Below are positions 24,240-35,599 of a stretch of DNA of 64,000 nt, piece after piece. The DNA lies in NCBI GenBank assembly GCA_025642075.2, contig JAODUO010000153.1, forward strand, positions 547,501-611,500. The letters run 5' to 3'. The DNA is from Ridgeia piscesae. Its lineage: Eukaryota > Annelida > Polychaeta > Sabellida > Siboglinidae. The translations under genes were made by a program, and so were the position numbers. The first letter of the stretch is position 1. Every line of letters starts with the position of its first letter. The notes below the pieces were generated by a model that did not search any database, was not told where the DNA came from, and saw nothing but the letters and a program-made list of their open reading frames with translations.

Positions 24240-24610
24240 GCACATGTGCCGTGTGTGCATTTTTTACATTCTTTCACCACTGAAAGCTTGTGCTACTTAT
24301 GCCTTATGAGAAATTAATAGGTGCCCACCAGGCACCAGCCACCGAAGCTATTACACTTATGCACTGCACATCTAGTGGGGGGTTATATGGTATATTGTTC
24401 ATTCACCACTAGCAGGAAGTTTTTGAAGTAGCATAGTTAGGTAAATGTGTCTCTCATAAATGCAGTTTTATTTATAGGATGTAATTAGTGAACCTAAACA
24501 ATAATTAAAATGGTGATTTAGGAAGTACCAAAAAGCTAAATCTTGAATTCGATCCTAATTTTTGGGAACTGTTACACTGACACAGTGGTGTTGTGCATTG
24601 TGAGATTAAC
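24240..24610. other. Spacer between two minisatellites
   Basis: Nothing recognised. Confidence 0.4.
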
Positions 24611-24611
24611 T

Positions 24612-25618
24612 CTGCAGACAGTAGTGGTGTGTCCTGTCTGTGCAGACAGTAGTTTGTGTCCTATAGGTGCAGAGAGTAGTGGTGTGTCCTGTAGGTGCAG
24701 ACAGTAGTTTGTGTCCTATAGGTGCAGAGAGTAGTGGTGTGTCCTGTAGGTGCAGACAGTAGTGGTGTGTCCTGTAGGTGCAGACAGTAGTGGTGTGTCC
24801 TGTAGGTGCAGACAGTAGTTTGTGTCCTGTAGGTGCAGACAGTAGTTTGTGTCCTGTGGGTGCAGAGAGTAGTGGTGTGTCCTGTAGGTGCAGACAGTAG
24901 TTTGTGTCCTGTAGGTGCAGACAGTAGTTTGTGTCCTGTAGGTGCAGACAGTAGTTTGTGTCCTGTAGGTGCAGACAGTAGTTTGTGTCCTGTAGGTGCA
25001 GACAGTAGTTTGTGTCCTGTAGGTGCAGACAGTAGTGGTGTGTCCTGTAGGTGCAGACAGTAGTTTGTGTCCTGTAGGTGCAGACAGTAGTTTGTGTCCT
25101 GTAGGTGCAGACAGTAGTTTGTGTCCTGTAGGTGCAGACAGTAGTTTGTGTCCTGTAGGTGCAGACAGTAGTTTGTGTCCTGTAGGTGCAGACAGTAGTT
25201 TGTGTCCTGTAGGTGCAGACAGTAGTTTGTGTCCTGATAGGTGCAGACAGTAGTTTGTGTCCTGTAGGTGCAGACAGTAGTTTGTGTCCTGTAGGTGCAG
25301 ACAGTAGTTTGTGTCCTATAGGTGCGACAGTAGTTTGTGTCCTGTAGGTGCAGACAGTAGTTTGTGTCCTGTAGGTGCAGACAGTAGTTTGTGTCCTTAG
25401 GTGCAGACAGTAGTTTGTGTCCTGTAGGTGCAGACAGTAGTTTGTGTCCTGTAGGTGCAGACAGTAGTTTGTGTCCTGTAGGTGCAGACAGTAGTTTGTG
25501 TCCTGTAGGTGCAGACAGTAGTTTGTGTCCTGTAGGTGCAGACAGTAGTTTGTGTCCTGTAGGTGCAGACAGTAGTTTGTGTCATGTAGGTGCAGACAGT
25601 AGTTTGTGTCCTGTAGGT
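24612..25618. repeat. 27-bp minisatellite, about 37 units
   Basis: Units read GTAGGTGCAGACAGTAGTTT then GTGTCCT; some early units have GGTGTGTCCT and are 28 bases. The array becomes more homogeneous to the right. Because 27 is divisible by three it stays open as a 9-residue peptide repeat on both strands, which is not evidence of coding. Confidence 0.95.
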
Positions 25619-25739
25619 GTGGTTAGGAATGTCAACTGCTGACCATGCTAGTGTATGCTACATAACATTCTTGCATGCTGCAGTTCAGTAACACAGGCAT
25701 GATTGCCAGAGGTGGTAATTCACGCATGCATATAATTAT

Positions 25740-25880
25740 ATATAAAGGTAAATTCTTTCATAGCACAGTATTCAATCCTCAGGATTGCTCAAAGTGCTTT
25801 ACACTTTACTTCCCTGGCCGACCTGTTCAATCAGACACCATCTCAACTTATCTCGGAAGCATCCAGTCACGCTGCAATTA
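25740..25880 (+). mobile_element. SINE-like remnant
   Basis: Contains CCTCAGGATTGCTCAAAGTG, CTTTACACTTTACTTCCCTG and a following CAATCAGACACC word, resembling the CTCAAAGCGCTTTACA tail of invertebrate SINEs. Confidence 0.4.
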
Positions 25881-25965
25881 ATGTGCGGAGGTGCTCATAC
25901 ACATCCACCACTGTCTACAGCCAGGTACTCATTCATACAGCTGAATGAACTGGAGTAATGTAGAG

Positions 25966-26001
25966 TGAAATATATATATAGATGCATATATATATATATA
26001 G
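25966..26001. repeat. AT-rich microsatellite
   Basis: Two (AT)n runs separated by GATGC. Confidence 0.85.
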
Positions 26002-26396
26002 CACCATTGTGATCAGCCACTGACTCTGAAATTCTGTATATCATAATGATTATTAACCAAGATGCTTGGTAAGATGTAACTGTTGATGTCAAAATGGACT
26101 TGCAAAATTTACTTTGACATCTTTGACTCTTCTGAATACCAGCATGTTACTCTTTGCCACCTTGACCATGTAAATGAATTGATGACATTATTCAGCATGT
26201 TTCCAGTTGACACACGGTTTAAAGAGAAAAAAAAATTTGATCCATGGGACATTTCAAATAATACATACAAATATTATTTACATCCAAGTGAAATTAAAAT
26301 AATGCCATGCTGTATGCACAGTAACATTTTATACAACTGACGGCCGTGTTCTTATTTGGCAGTCAGTGCACGTTTGCTCTGGCATTTCACTGTCAG

Positions 26397-26433
26397 GATA
26401 TCTCTGGTCCCCGCGAACTCCATCCCCAGCCAG
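26397..26433 (+). CDS. Candidate nested gene, exon 2 (residues 86-97 plus one base)
   Basis: A 37-base island bounded by CATTTCACTGTCAG on the left and CCAG|GTACTG on the right. It reads DISGPRELHPQP in phase 0 and leaves a single G. That G joins the first two bases (TG) of the next island to make GTG (Val), so the exon has precisely the phase that the neighbouring islands require. Being so short, it rests mainly on phase and splice sites. Confidence 0.4.
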
Positions 26434-26647
26434 GTACTGCTGAAGTCAGATTCAGTTGTCATAAAAATGTGAAATCCATGTAAACATATTAACATGTTTC
26501 TATATATAACATTTATGACAAACTTTAATACTGCACGGTGAGCGTGAGCTGAGAGACATAACAAACCAATCAATAAGCATGTTTATGACGAGCAGGGAGG
26601 CCAGGGATGCACAAGTTTCACAGCGACACACAACCCTACAATACAAT

Positions 26648-26900
26648 TTTTAGTCCTTTGGGCTGAAGGTTCAGTGGACTTACATGGCCTCTCTCTGCAT
26701 TCCACGTCTGATATCTGATATCCTCCGTTAACTGCCATATGTCAGAAACCGTGTAGGACTACTTTTGTAATTTTGCATAGGTATATTGTAAGGTACTGCC
26801 ACTATGCATGATAAATTTATCTTTTATTTAATAGTTCTAAAGCCCCTCTAAGATCCACTGGGAATGGGCTAAAAACTGGCAATTTGACTATTTTTCAAAC
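26648..26900 (+). mobile_element. Family B element, copy B4
   Basis: Full-length-looking copy: TTTTTAGTCCTTTGGGCTGA, GTGGACTTACATGGC, TGCCATATGTCAGAAACCGT, TTTTGCATAGGTATATTGTA, GGTACTGCCACTATGCATG and a 3' part ending in TAAAGCCCC. It serves as the uninterrupted reference for B2. Confidence 0.7.
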
Positions 26901-26917
26901 ACTGTTCTGTAGCGTGT

Positions 26918-27105
26918 TTAGACCTTTGAGCCGAAGGTCCGATAGACTTACAGCATCGCTTTGTGTCTGTGGGGCACCCTCCGCTCCCTTATTGCAGACA
27001 CTGTTGAGGATTGATTTTGTCTAATTTGGCAAAGACGTAACTTAAGGCACTGCTACTATGCACAAGAAATATTTATTTGATTGAATCATTTTGAAGGTCC
27101 CAAAA
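26918..27105 (+). mobile_element. Family B element, copy B5
   Basis: TTTAGACCTTTGAGCCGAAG, GTCCGATAGACTTACAGC, AATTTGGCAAAGACGTAACT, TAAGGCACTGCTACTATGCA and TATTTATTTGATTGAATCAT. It lies directly behind B4 in the same orientation. Confidence 0.7.
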
Positions 27106-27281
27106 CCGGTAAAAAAATGTCAAAGCACTTGGCTGCCTGAGACGTGTATGCATTTTCAAATTGGGACAGGTATTTGGGTTGTTCTCACGGCTGACGCAGT
27201 AGCAACTGGTGAAGTCAATTGCTATAATTGTAGGGTTCACCTCCGCTCACTCCCCAGGTTTACAGAGACGTTCAGGCAGAA

Positions 27282-27557
27282 CATAGCTTTATGTAGAGAC
27301 CCGTCCACCCGTCATTTGGACGGGTAAAAACGAATATGGACGTAAAAAACTGAAGAAGCAAAAAAGGTCTTCCAAAACCATAGATATTGTTAGTTATGCC
27401 TTGAAAGTGAGTGAAAATGGTGTCACATGTGTGTTTGTAGTCCATTTCAGGTCATCCGACACATTTAAAAGTTTGTAAACTGGCTTAACAGTTAACATCC
27501 ACGTGTCCACCAAAACATGTGTGACTGGCAATAATGTTATCCTGCATAAAGCCCTGG
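27282..27557 (-). mobile_element. Family D element, copy D2
   Basis: Inverted copy with both ends. CATAGCTTTATGTAGAGACC is on the left and GTTATCCTGCATAAAGCCC on the right, which are the family terminal inverted words. The interior has the GGACGGGTAAAAACG, TTATGCCTTGAAA and ACATCCACGTGTCCACCAAA blocks. Confidence 0.8.
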
Positions 27558-27639
27558 CCCGGCAGAGGCAGTAGTATAGCACAACAACCCCTGACTTGGG
27601 AGGACACATACACACAATCAATCTGGCTGTGTTTCTGGT

Positions 27640-27790
27640 AATCCTGTATGGATAACCAGATAAAATGCCTGTTAGGTGATTGTGGTGAAAGACTAGGCAG
27701 CGACTATGTTTCACGAAAACACATTTCATTCATAATTACAAACTCACTATGTAGTCGGGATGACTTCAGGGCCTCTTGCTTCATTTTTGC
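27640..27790 (+). mobile_element. Family A element, copy A2
   Basis: TGTATGGATAACCAGATAAA, GACTAGGCAGCGACTATG, CACGAAAACACATTTCATTC and a tail GATGACTTCAGGGCCTCTTG. Confidence 0.65.
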
Positions 27791-27799
27791 TTTGATGTA

Positions 27800-30560
27800 T
27801 CTATGCCACCTGTAGTGGTCTGTTTTTATTGACTGACTCCACACACTATTCTGTCTTGGAGCCAGCTGTGTTCCCAGCCACTATTGTTGCAGTGACACTG
27901 TCACTAATCTGTAATAATGGTATCTGACAGAACTGCTTGTGTCAACAACTCAGAGCTGTATCTTCAAAACTGCTGATTTATATAAAATTAATGAAAGTTA
28001 TGTTTAATTTTGACGTTCAAAATAGTGTGCCTATGGTGTGTATTGGTTCAAGATATATTCACCTGAAACTGAAACCAGAAATTAATATTCTGGGCCACTA
28101 CATACACTAGTCGTATCAATTGCATTCTGATCAGTGAGCTGGCTGGTTAAATGGAGTAGAAGTAGATAACTCCATCTTGACTGAGTCTTACTTATGTGAA
28201 ATTATCATGTTTGGTACAGTACACATTGAATGCATATCTGCTTTAAAAGAATTCTTTTAATGCCCTGTTCTGTTGCTGCATAGAGTACAACAATCCTTTA
28301 CATAAATGTTGAATAGATGCCATGACACAGTCAACAATCCTCTATACACTGTACACAGCAACCAGATTCTCCTCTACCACGAGGTGTTAGCTTTAAGAAA
28401 ACACTGTCTATAGGATGTGTGACGGTGTGACAGTGGATTCTGTGTGCAAGTGTGACAGCATGACAGGTGCATGTGTACCCAGCCAGACACGTGGAGTGTC
28501 ATGACCACGCCATGCTAGGATAGGTCACTCCTGCTTTCTGCTTACTTTTATGGATCCTTTCAAAAGTCCATGACCATTTTTCAAACACCTAGTGCACTTG
28601 CCTAAATAGTTTTTCTTCTATTTTTCTTCTCCTAGTTTTTCTGTTAGGGTATGTTAATTTGTGGTGTTGATCAGTGGGAACTAGACATATATACATTCCT
28701 AGCTGTGAGTTGGGGTGGGGTTGTATGCAAAATTAAGAATGTACCAATTTTAAGTTTGGCTAAAGTACCTTAATGGGGTTATGATAACACAGATAGATAG
28801 TGTTTGTATTGTTATTATTATAGACCATAGTGCCATTGTTTATTTGACATCTGATGACATAGATAGGCAGTGTTTGTGTTATATGTCATTATAAGTTTGT
28901 TTACAAGCCTGGGTGTAGATACTAGATAACACCCACCAAAAATTCTGATTTCCGGCCTGGCTAGGCATATCTAATCCTGACTAAGCTGACTAATTTTAGG
29001 CCTTCAAAACTCAAGATATATTACGTCTGGCTCATGATTGCATGGCTGTGTTTCAGTATGTGTTGTTCTACTTAAAGGCTTCATGGAAATAGTTCAGTAA
29101 TACAAATCCTCTTTGAATATAAACAGTGACAAGGATTAATACAAAGGTCTGTCAACAGTTCATGTTGGGTGTTTGCTTTGTATGACTAGCTGAATCCTCT
29201 TCATATGTGTCATTAATTAATCATGCAGCTAATTTTAGTGAAATTTCATTAGGAACCTTACGGTATCTTTATTCAGTGTACGTAGACTCCCAAGTTAAGA
29301 GAGTTACGTAAGTTAGAAGATCATGACACTTGTGTCGTGTGTAACTGATCTGGATGGCCTCCTGAGTTGACACTCAGCTGTGGTTGACTGTGGTTTCACT
29401 AGGTCAAGTGTTCTATTCACCAGCCTCACCAGGCTCTGTGTAAGAACTGGTGGACAGGAACAGTGTCATTTGAGCTTATCCGCCCGCCACATGTAATAAT
29501 TATACACACCCCTGGTTCATGAAGATCGCTCAGCATTCAGTCATATCCTGGCATTTTAATTAGTGTTAGAATGTTTAGGTTTGGTAATTTTCTGTTTTTG
29601 GATTTTCTCTCATTATTAACCCATTAGCACTCAGCCGATTTTACCTTGAAGCCTGTGACTCCTCAAATATTTGACCTAGATGTTTAAAAATATTGCTTGT
29701 GCCATTGTCTTTGCTCTAGCCCTTTTATTAATCAATTCTCGCAATTGCATGTTGTAGATAATAAAAGTACCTACACAGCACTTGGTGTCAAAACTGTTGC
29801 TGTAACTTTAAAATATGTTGACCATTTCTTGATTGACACTAAGACATTGTGAATTTTTTTTTTTTAAATACATTGTTGCGGTGTAACTTTTTTATGCTTG
29901 GCTTTTTACTGCTACTAAGTTGGGTTTACTTAAAAGAACATTGAATTATCTATACACTGGTATATAACTTGTTATAATATGTTACACATTTTAGCTGTAT
30001 ACAATGTATGTGGCCAACCTCCTAGCTGGAGGACATTTAAAAAAACTATTGCTCTTAAATTTTTGAAAACGTGATAAATATTTTTGAGATAGAAGGTATC
30101 CAAAATAGCCACAATTTAATGTTATATGTCTAGATAGGTGTCGCATTTATTGCATCTCTTAATCACTAGATGCAACCACATAAACCAAATTCAAACGCTG
30201 TGCTATGTTCGCTGGCCGGCTATGGCCGACCTGAGGAGATTCGGGGTGGCCGTCAATGCCCGACTTGAGTGCTAATCGGTTAATGTTTATGTCAGTCAAG
30301 CGTAAATTTATGCAGTTTGGTTCGTAAAGAATTCTATGCTGAGTGGTGTAGTATATTATGAGTGCATTGCCTCTCCGTCTGTGGTCCTAGGTATATACGC
30401 TGTCATGACAAGACTACTGTGGAGCACGCTGGCATAGTTCTTAGAGAATATCGTTGGGTTGAGAGATTCCAGTTCAGATTTTCTTTCAGTTTCAAAACTT
30501 GGGCAAGTTTGTTCAGTCCACATTGCTCCAGTGCAGTCAACTGTGAGTGACTGCCTGGCT
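27800..30560. other. Intronic sequence without recognised features
   Basis: No supported exon, ORF or repeat. Short T homopolymers occur at 29858. Confidence 0.45.
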
Positions 30561-30562
30561 GC

Positions 30563-30788
30563 ACGGCTTTATGCAGGAAAACATTCTGCCTGTCACGCTT
30601 GTTTGGTGGACAAAGTCATTTGAGATGTCTTTCATTACCTCAAATAAACAACAGACGTGTGACACACATTTTCAAGGCATATCTATGATTTTTGAAGAAT
30701 TTATTTTGTGCCTTCAGTTTGTTACCCGTCCATATTGGGTTTTACCCATCCAAACGACGGGTGGATGGGTCTCTGCATAAAGCTATGC
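30563..30788 (+). mobile_element. Family D element, copy D3
   Basis: Starts GGCTTTATGCAGGAAAACAT and ends GGGTCTCTGCATAAAGCTAT, the inverted terminal words. The interior has GTGTGACACACATTTTCAAG and GCATATCTATGATTTTTGAA. Confidence 0.8.
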
Positions 30789-30789
30789 C

Positions 30790-32210
30790 AGACTAGACAG
30801 CGATGGATACATGTTTTACAATCTTCATGAATGATTCCCAGATAGTGTTCATTCAAGTAGTTTTCTCGGGGAATGAAGTATGAAACATCTTCATCAGTCA
30901 AAATGCTTACCAGTAGATGATGTGTTGTCTAAGAACCTATCTTTTACCTACCAGAATTCTCATTTCACCTTTAGTTGAACATATGCAGTTTTCTCATTAC
31001 ATTGCCTCTAGACTGAGTCTTGTACTTCACTCTGTGTCATTTCTCTAGTCACAAAATGACATTGACCTCGGAGTACTATGTCAGGCTACCTGGGATAATT
31101 TCGAGGGAAATGTTCATAGGCAAAGCCAATATTTCTTATCAGGGAGGTAATTATATCCAGTGAACCATGCCAAGAAACAAGAATTACTACACTCAAGGAT
31201 AACATTTTCAGGTTGCAAGCAAGCTTAGATTTTTGTTTAGTAACTTGCACTGACAGAAGTATAAACAAGGTAACAGTCAGCCTTCTCAGTTGTTCAGAGA
31301 ATGGTTGTAATGTATTGTATTGTATTGTTGAGAGTGTGAGGGAGGCACCAATTGTAATTAAATAAAGTGAACTAGAATTGACAGGCTCCAGTGAGTCACC
31401 TTGCAGTTTTAATGAGATACAGGTGTTGAAAGTAACTGAAGTGCCTCCTTTAGACTGTTGGTTGTGTTTAGTGAGCACAGAGGATTGTTTAAAGTTGTAA
31501 ACACGTCAATATATGCCACTTGTGTTGTCTATTTTATACAAAGCGTTGAGAGCTTTTTGGAATCACTTCACTGACTTCAGTGTTGTTGATGTTTGATTAG
31601 AGAAACAAGTTAACAAGATCTGATGGTATGTTAGTACCTTCTCATTCACCAGGTGTCACTACTCTAGGTGTTTGGTTATAAGTATTGCTTATTCTAGTTG
31701 ATAGCGATCTATAATATCATAGTTGAAGGACAGTCTCATTAGTATCAATAAATTGTTTATGGCTGTTTGTCACTATTATACATGTGAACCTTTTTGTATT
31801 GGAATTTGCAAATATGGGATTAACTTTTGTTGTGAAGTAAGACACTAAATGATAAAGACGGTTGGAATTACACGAGCCGCAACGGTATGTAATTTAGGAC
31901 ATGCTTTCTAGATTGGTATAAGAAAAGCCGACTCATTTCCAGGTCATTTTTTCCAGTGTGAGATAAGTTGTTGTCACTCAGAGTGTACAGTGTTCCACCA
32001 AGACAAGATTGTATCTGCTGAACCTGAACGTTGTATCAGTTGTGTTTATCATGTATATGCACACTTTGTACTGAGCTGAACTTATATTCATAGTATATTG
32101 ACAAACGTTACTAGTCAACAAACAGGTCAAAGGTTGCCTGTTGTATCACCATTGCTCAAATTTATTTATTGCATGGTGATACATTTGAGCTGCAATGAAC
32201 TTCATAAAAG
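30790..32210. other. Intronic sequence without recognised features
   Basis: A 130-codon minus-strand ORF (31086-31478) has no recognisable family and is treated as chance. A short TGTATTGTAT triplication lies near 31310. Confidence 0.45.
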
Positions 32211-32215
32211 GGGCA

Positions 32216-32496
32216 GGGCTTTATGCAGGATAACATTGTTATCAGTCAAAAGTTGTGTATAGGCAGTTAGGCATGTGTACGCTAACTCGCATACATATAA
32301 GCCAGTCAAGATGTCTATGAAATAAAATATAAACACACATGTGACACTCATTTTAAAAACAGGATCTATAACTTCTGAAGAATTGCTCTTTATTTTTTTA
32401 TCCGTCCACCACCACTCCAGATATATATTCCTACCTGTCCAAAATAGGGTTTACCCATCGAAATGACAGGTGGATAGGTTTCTGGATAAAGCTATG
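32216..32496 (+). mobile_element. Family D element, copy D4
   Basis: GGCTTTATGCAGGATAACAT at the left and GGTTTCTGGATAAAGCTATG at the right, with ACACACATGTGACACTC inside. The most diverged of the full-length copies. Confidence 0.75.
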
Positions 32497-33013
32497 GAGA
32501 GGAGGTAAGTGCATGTGACTTCGCAAAGAAGATAGTCTGGTGGAACTTGTGTAATGTCTGAACCAGAGCTAGCTGTGCTCAAAGTCAGACGCAACTGTCT
32601 AATGGCATCACCATTTTGGATTAATCTTCATATTTAATCAGGATTAATATTTATGCATGCTTCTTGAAGAAAAAGAAATTAGTTATAAAATATCTATAAA
32701 TAAAATAAAAATTTGAAAAAAAGTTATTTGAAAAATATAACAGCAAAACACGTCATTTATGTTTATTTTGTGTGTGACATACTTCAGTATAAGTTTGATT
32801 TTGAATGATTTCTTTTTTATAGAATTGGATTATCTGATAACAAATGTATTCTTATTTAATTTGTTATTTCAAAGTCAGCCTGAGAGCCAATCATCATCTC
32901 TACCTATGAGGTAAGGCCTCCCTGGCAGTTACAAAGACACAGCATAATTTCCCCAGGCTTCATAATGGCAGCCACCTCATGACACCTGGGTAATTGGATG
33001 GTTAAAACATCAC

Positions 33014-33874
33014 TGGATGAGTGGTGGACGGATAAAAGTCTTCAAAAATCATAATGAGATATAGTCAATTATGGTTCGAAAATGGGTGTCACACGTGTGT
33101 TTATAGATTAATCCTGTCTGTTCAAAGCAAATCGCCCTGACACTCGGTCAGGTTTGCAACAAATAAAAGTGACACAGGGTTGTGGTTGAACTTGTAGAAG
33201 ACTTGCATTGTTTTAATGTTATGCAAATTCACCATACATAGTAAACATGTAAATATATACAAACAATCGCCACATAACAATGCAAACTCCCATGATCTAC
33301 AAGTCAAGACGGAGCACATCAGGTGGCTGCTGGAGCTGCTGGGTAACTGCTGTGACATATGTCCCAGGGCACACAAGTGGGAGTAAACTGTCTTTTTTCA
33401 GCCAACATCAAACGGTGGTCGTTACTGAGAAATTGTTACCAGAATAACATCTACATCTATTCAATAACTAACTACACACATAAGTAAAACAATTAATATG
33501 GGATGGTGGGTGGGAGCTTAAAATAACAGAGTAAAATTAATGTAAAGATGTCGGTGGTGATCGATGAGGTTATAGAAGCAGCTGGTGAAGCAAACGGGGC
33601 CGAATTGCCACCAAAGACCAGTTTAAATAGCCCCGTGCCTACAGCTGATTGGCTGCTGGCCATGGCTTAGTACGATTGGACCGTGTCCTATGAAATTAAG
33701 CTTTGAATAAAAGTACATAATATTACAAAGAAACCACCTTCCCACCATCTCTGATTAATAAATAATTAACATATTTTTATTCTCACTTGATTACTGGCTT
33801 GTGTGTATGTGAGTTAACATGTCTACTACAACATTTTACACTGGCAAAACATATTATCCTGCATAAAGACCTGG
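33014..33874 (-). mobile_element. Family D element, copy D5, interrupted
   Basis: Two pieces of one inverted D copy. At 33014-33116 are GGTGGACGGATAAAAGTCTT, ATTATGGTTCGAAAATGGG and TGTCACACGTGTGTTTATAG. At 33793-33874 are GGCTTGTGTGTATGTGAGTT, AACATGTCTACTACAAC and ATTATCCTGCATAAAGACC. About 670 unrelated bases, including one copy of repeat E, lie between. The terminal word at the left end is lost. Confidence 0.6.
33310..33432 (+). repeat. Duplicated segment E, copy 1
   Basis: About 120 bases nearly identical to 34111-34231, beginning GAGCACATCAGGTGGCTGCT and ending GGTGGTCGTTACTGAGA. Confidence 0.9.
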
Positions 33875-34110
33875 ATAAGCATATGGAAAGAAGACATGCC
33901 TCAGTATTAAGATCACCCCCAGTAACCTTAATATTGAGATTCCACTGAAGTCTAACTTGGCAGCCTGATTATTTACTGTCACACATCAAAGCATCTGTGT
34001 AAACATCCACAGCATAATACGATGCAGGTGCTGTGTTTTTGTTCATCATAACTCCACGAAGACTTCAGAGAAGTTGTAAAAACTAAGTACAAAATAGGTC
34101 ACTTGCTGAC

Positions 34111-34231
34111 AGAGCACATCAGGTGGCTGCTGGAGCTGCTGGGTAACTGCTGTGAAATATGTCCCAGGCGACACAAGTGGGAGTAAACTGTCTTTTTTCA
34201 GCCAACATCAAACGGTGGTCGTTACTGAGAA
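34111..34231 (+). repeat. Duplicated segment E, copy 2
   Basis: Same segment in the same orientation 800 bases downstream. Only about three differences from copy 1 are seen (GACATA/GAAATA and GGGCAC/GGCGAC). A 24-codon frame, RWLLELLGNCC and onward, is open in both copies, but there is no other coding evidence. Confidence 0.9.
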
Positions 34232-34715
34232 TTATATTCTTCTCTGATAGCGTAGACACTTGATGGTATTTCTAAGTTTTCTCAGCCAGAATGATTGCAT
34301 TTTTGGGGGACTACCTAGATGTGCCTCCTTTCATGTGAACTATGGCAGACGTGCAACTATGACAGGAATGAAAATAAAAATATACTCTTCTGCAAGTTTT
34401 AGTCGACAACTTGACACCAATTGCCATTCATGTTTTCACGTTTAAGTTGACACTAATATGTTGTAAACATCAGTCTAAGTTTAAATAAACACTAACAATA
34501 ATGCTAGTCATCACCAGTTTAATTTAATTTAAGTTTGAGTGGACATTAATAGTCTTGTGCTGACACCACTGTACAGTAAGTCAACATAAACCATTGAATG
34601 CTGGTCAACGTTGGTTTGTGATTTAAGTAGACAATAACATGATGCTAACATTCAACTGATATTTTTTTGTAATGACCAATTTTGTTGTTACTTGCCCACA
34701 GACTGGCTGCACATA

Positions 34716-35596
34716 CATCTGTCTGTCTTTCTCATGTCACCCTGCATACAACTGTTGGTCTTTCTCTTGTCACCCTGCATACATCTGTCTGTCTATCTCC
34801 TGTCACCCTGCATACATCTGTCTGTCTTTCTCATGTCACCTTGCATACAACTGTCAGTCTTTCTCATGTCACCCTGCATACATCTGTCTGTCTTTCTCAT
34901 GTCACCCTGCATACATCTGTCTCTCTTTCTCATGTCACCCTGCATACATCTGTCTGTCTTTCTCATGTCACCCTGCATACATCTGTCTGTCTTTCTCATG
35001 TCACCCTGCATACAATTTTCTGTCATGCTCTTTCTCATGTCACCCTGCATACATCTGTCTGTCTTTCTCATGTCACCCTGCATACATATGTCGGTCTTTC
35101 TCATGTCACCCTGCATACATATGTCTGTCTTTCTCATGTCACCCTGCATACATCTGTCTCTCTTTCTCATGTCACCCTGCATACATCTGTCTGTCTTTCT
35201 CATGTCACCCTGCATACATTGTCTCTTTTATGTCACCCTGCATACATTGTCTGTCTTTCTTATGTCACCCTGCATACATCTGTCTTCTTTCTCATGTCAC
35301 CCTGCATACATATGTCTCTTTCTATGTCACCCTGCATACATTGTTGTCTTTCTCATGTCACCCTGCATACATCTTGTCTTTCTCCTGTCACCCTGCATAC
35401 ATCTGTCTCTCTTTCTCATGTCACCCTGCATACATCTGTCTGTCTTTCTCTTGTCACCCTGCATACATCTGTCTGTCTTTCTCTTGTCACCCTGCATACA
35501 TCTGTCTGTCTTTCTCCTGTCACCCTGCATACATCTGTCTGTCTTTCTCATGTCACCCTGCATACATCTGTCTGTTTTTCTCCTGTCACCCTGCAA
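34716..35596. repeat. 33-bp minisatellite, about 27 units
   Basis: Units of TCTGTCTGTCTTTCTCATGT and CACCCTGCATACA in tandem, with a more degenerate stretch at 35215-35385. The plus strand is pyrimidine-rich. All three plus-strand frames stay open for about 300 codons because the unit is a multiple of three and lacks stops. Confidence 0.95.
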
Positions 35597-35599
35597 TAA

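Noticed and set aside
24833..25642. Repeated VGADSSLCP peptide ORFs
   Set aside because: Products of the 27-bp array.
26083..26340. 85-codon plus-strand ORF just upstream of nested-gene exon 2
   Set aside because: AT-rich codons, no splice borders in phase with the neighbouring islands.
31086..31478. 130-codon minus-strand ORF
   Set aside because: No recognisable family and low-complexity Ser/Leu/Thr composition.
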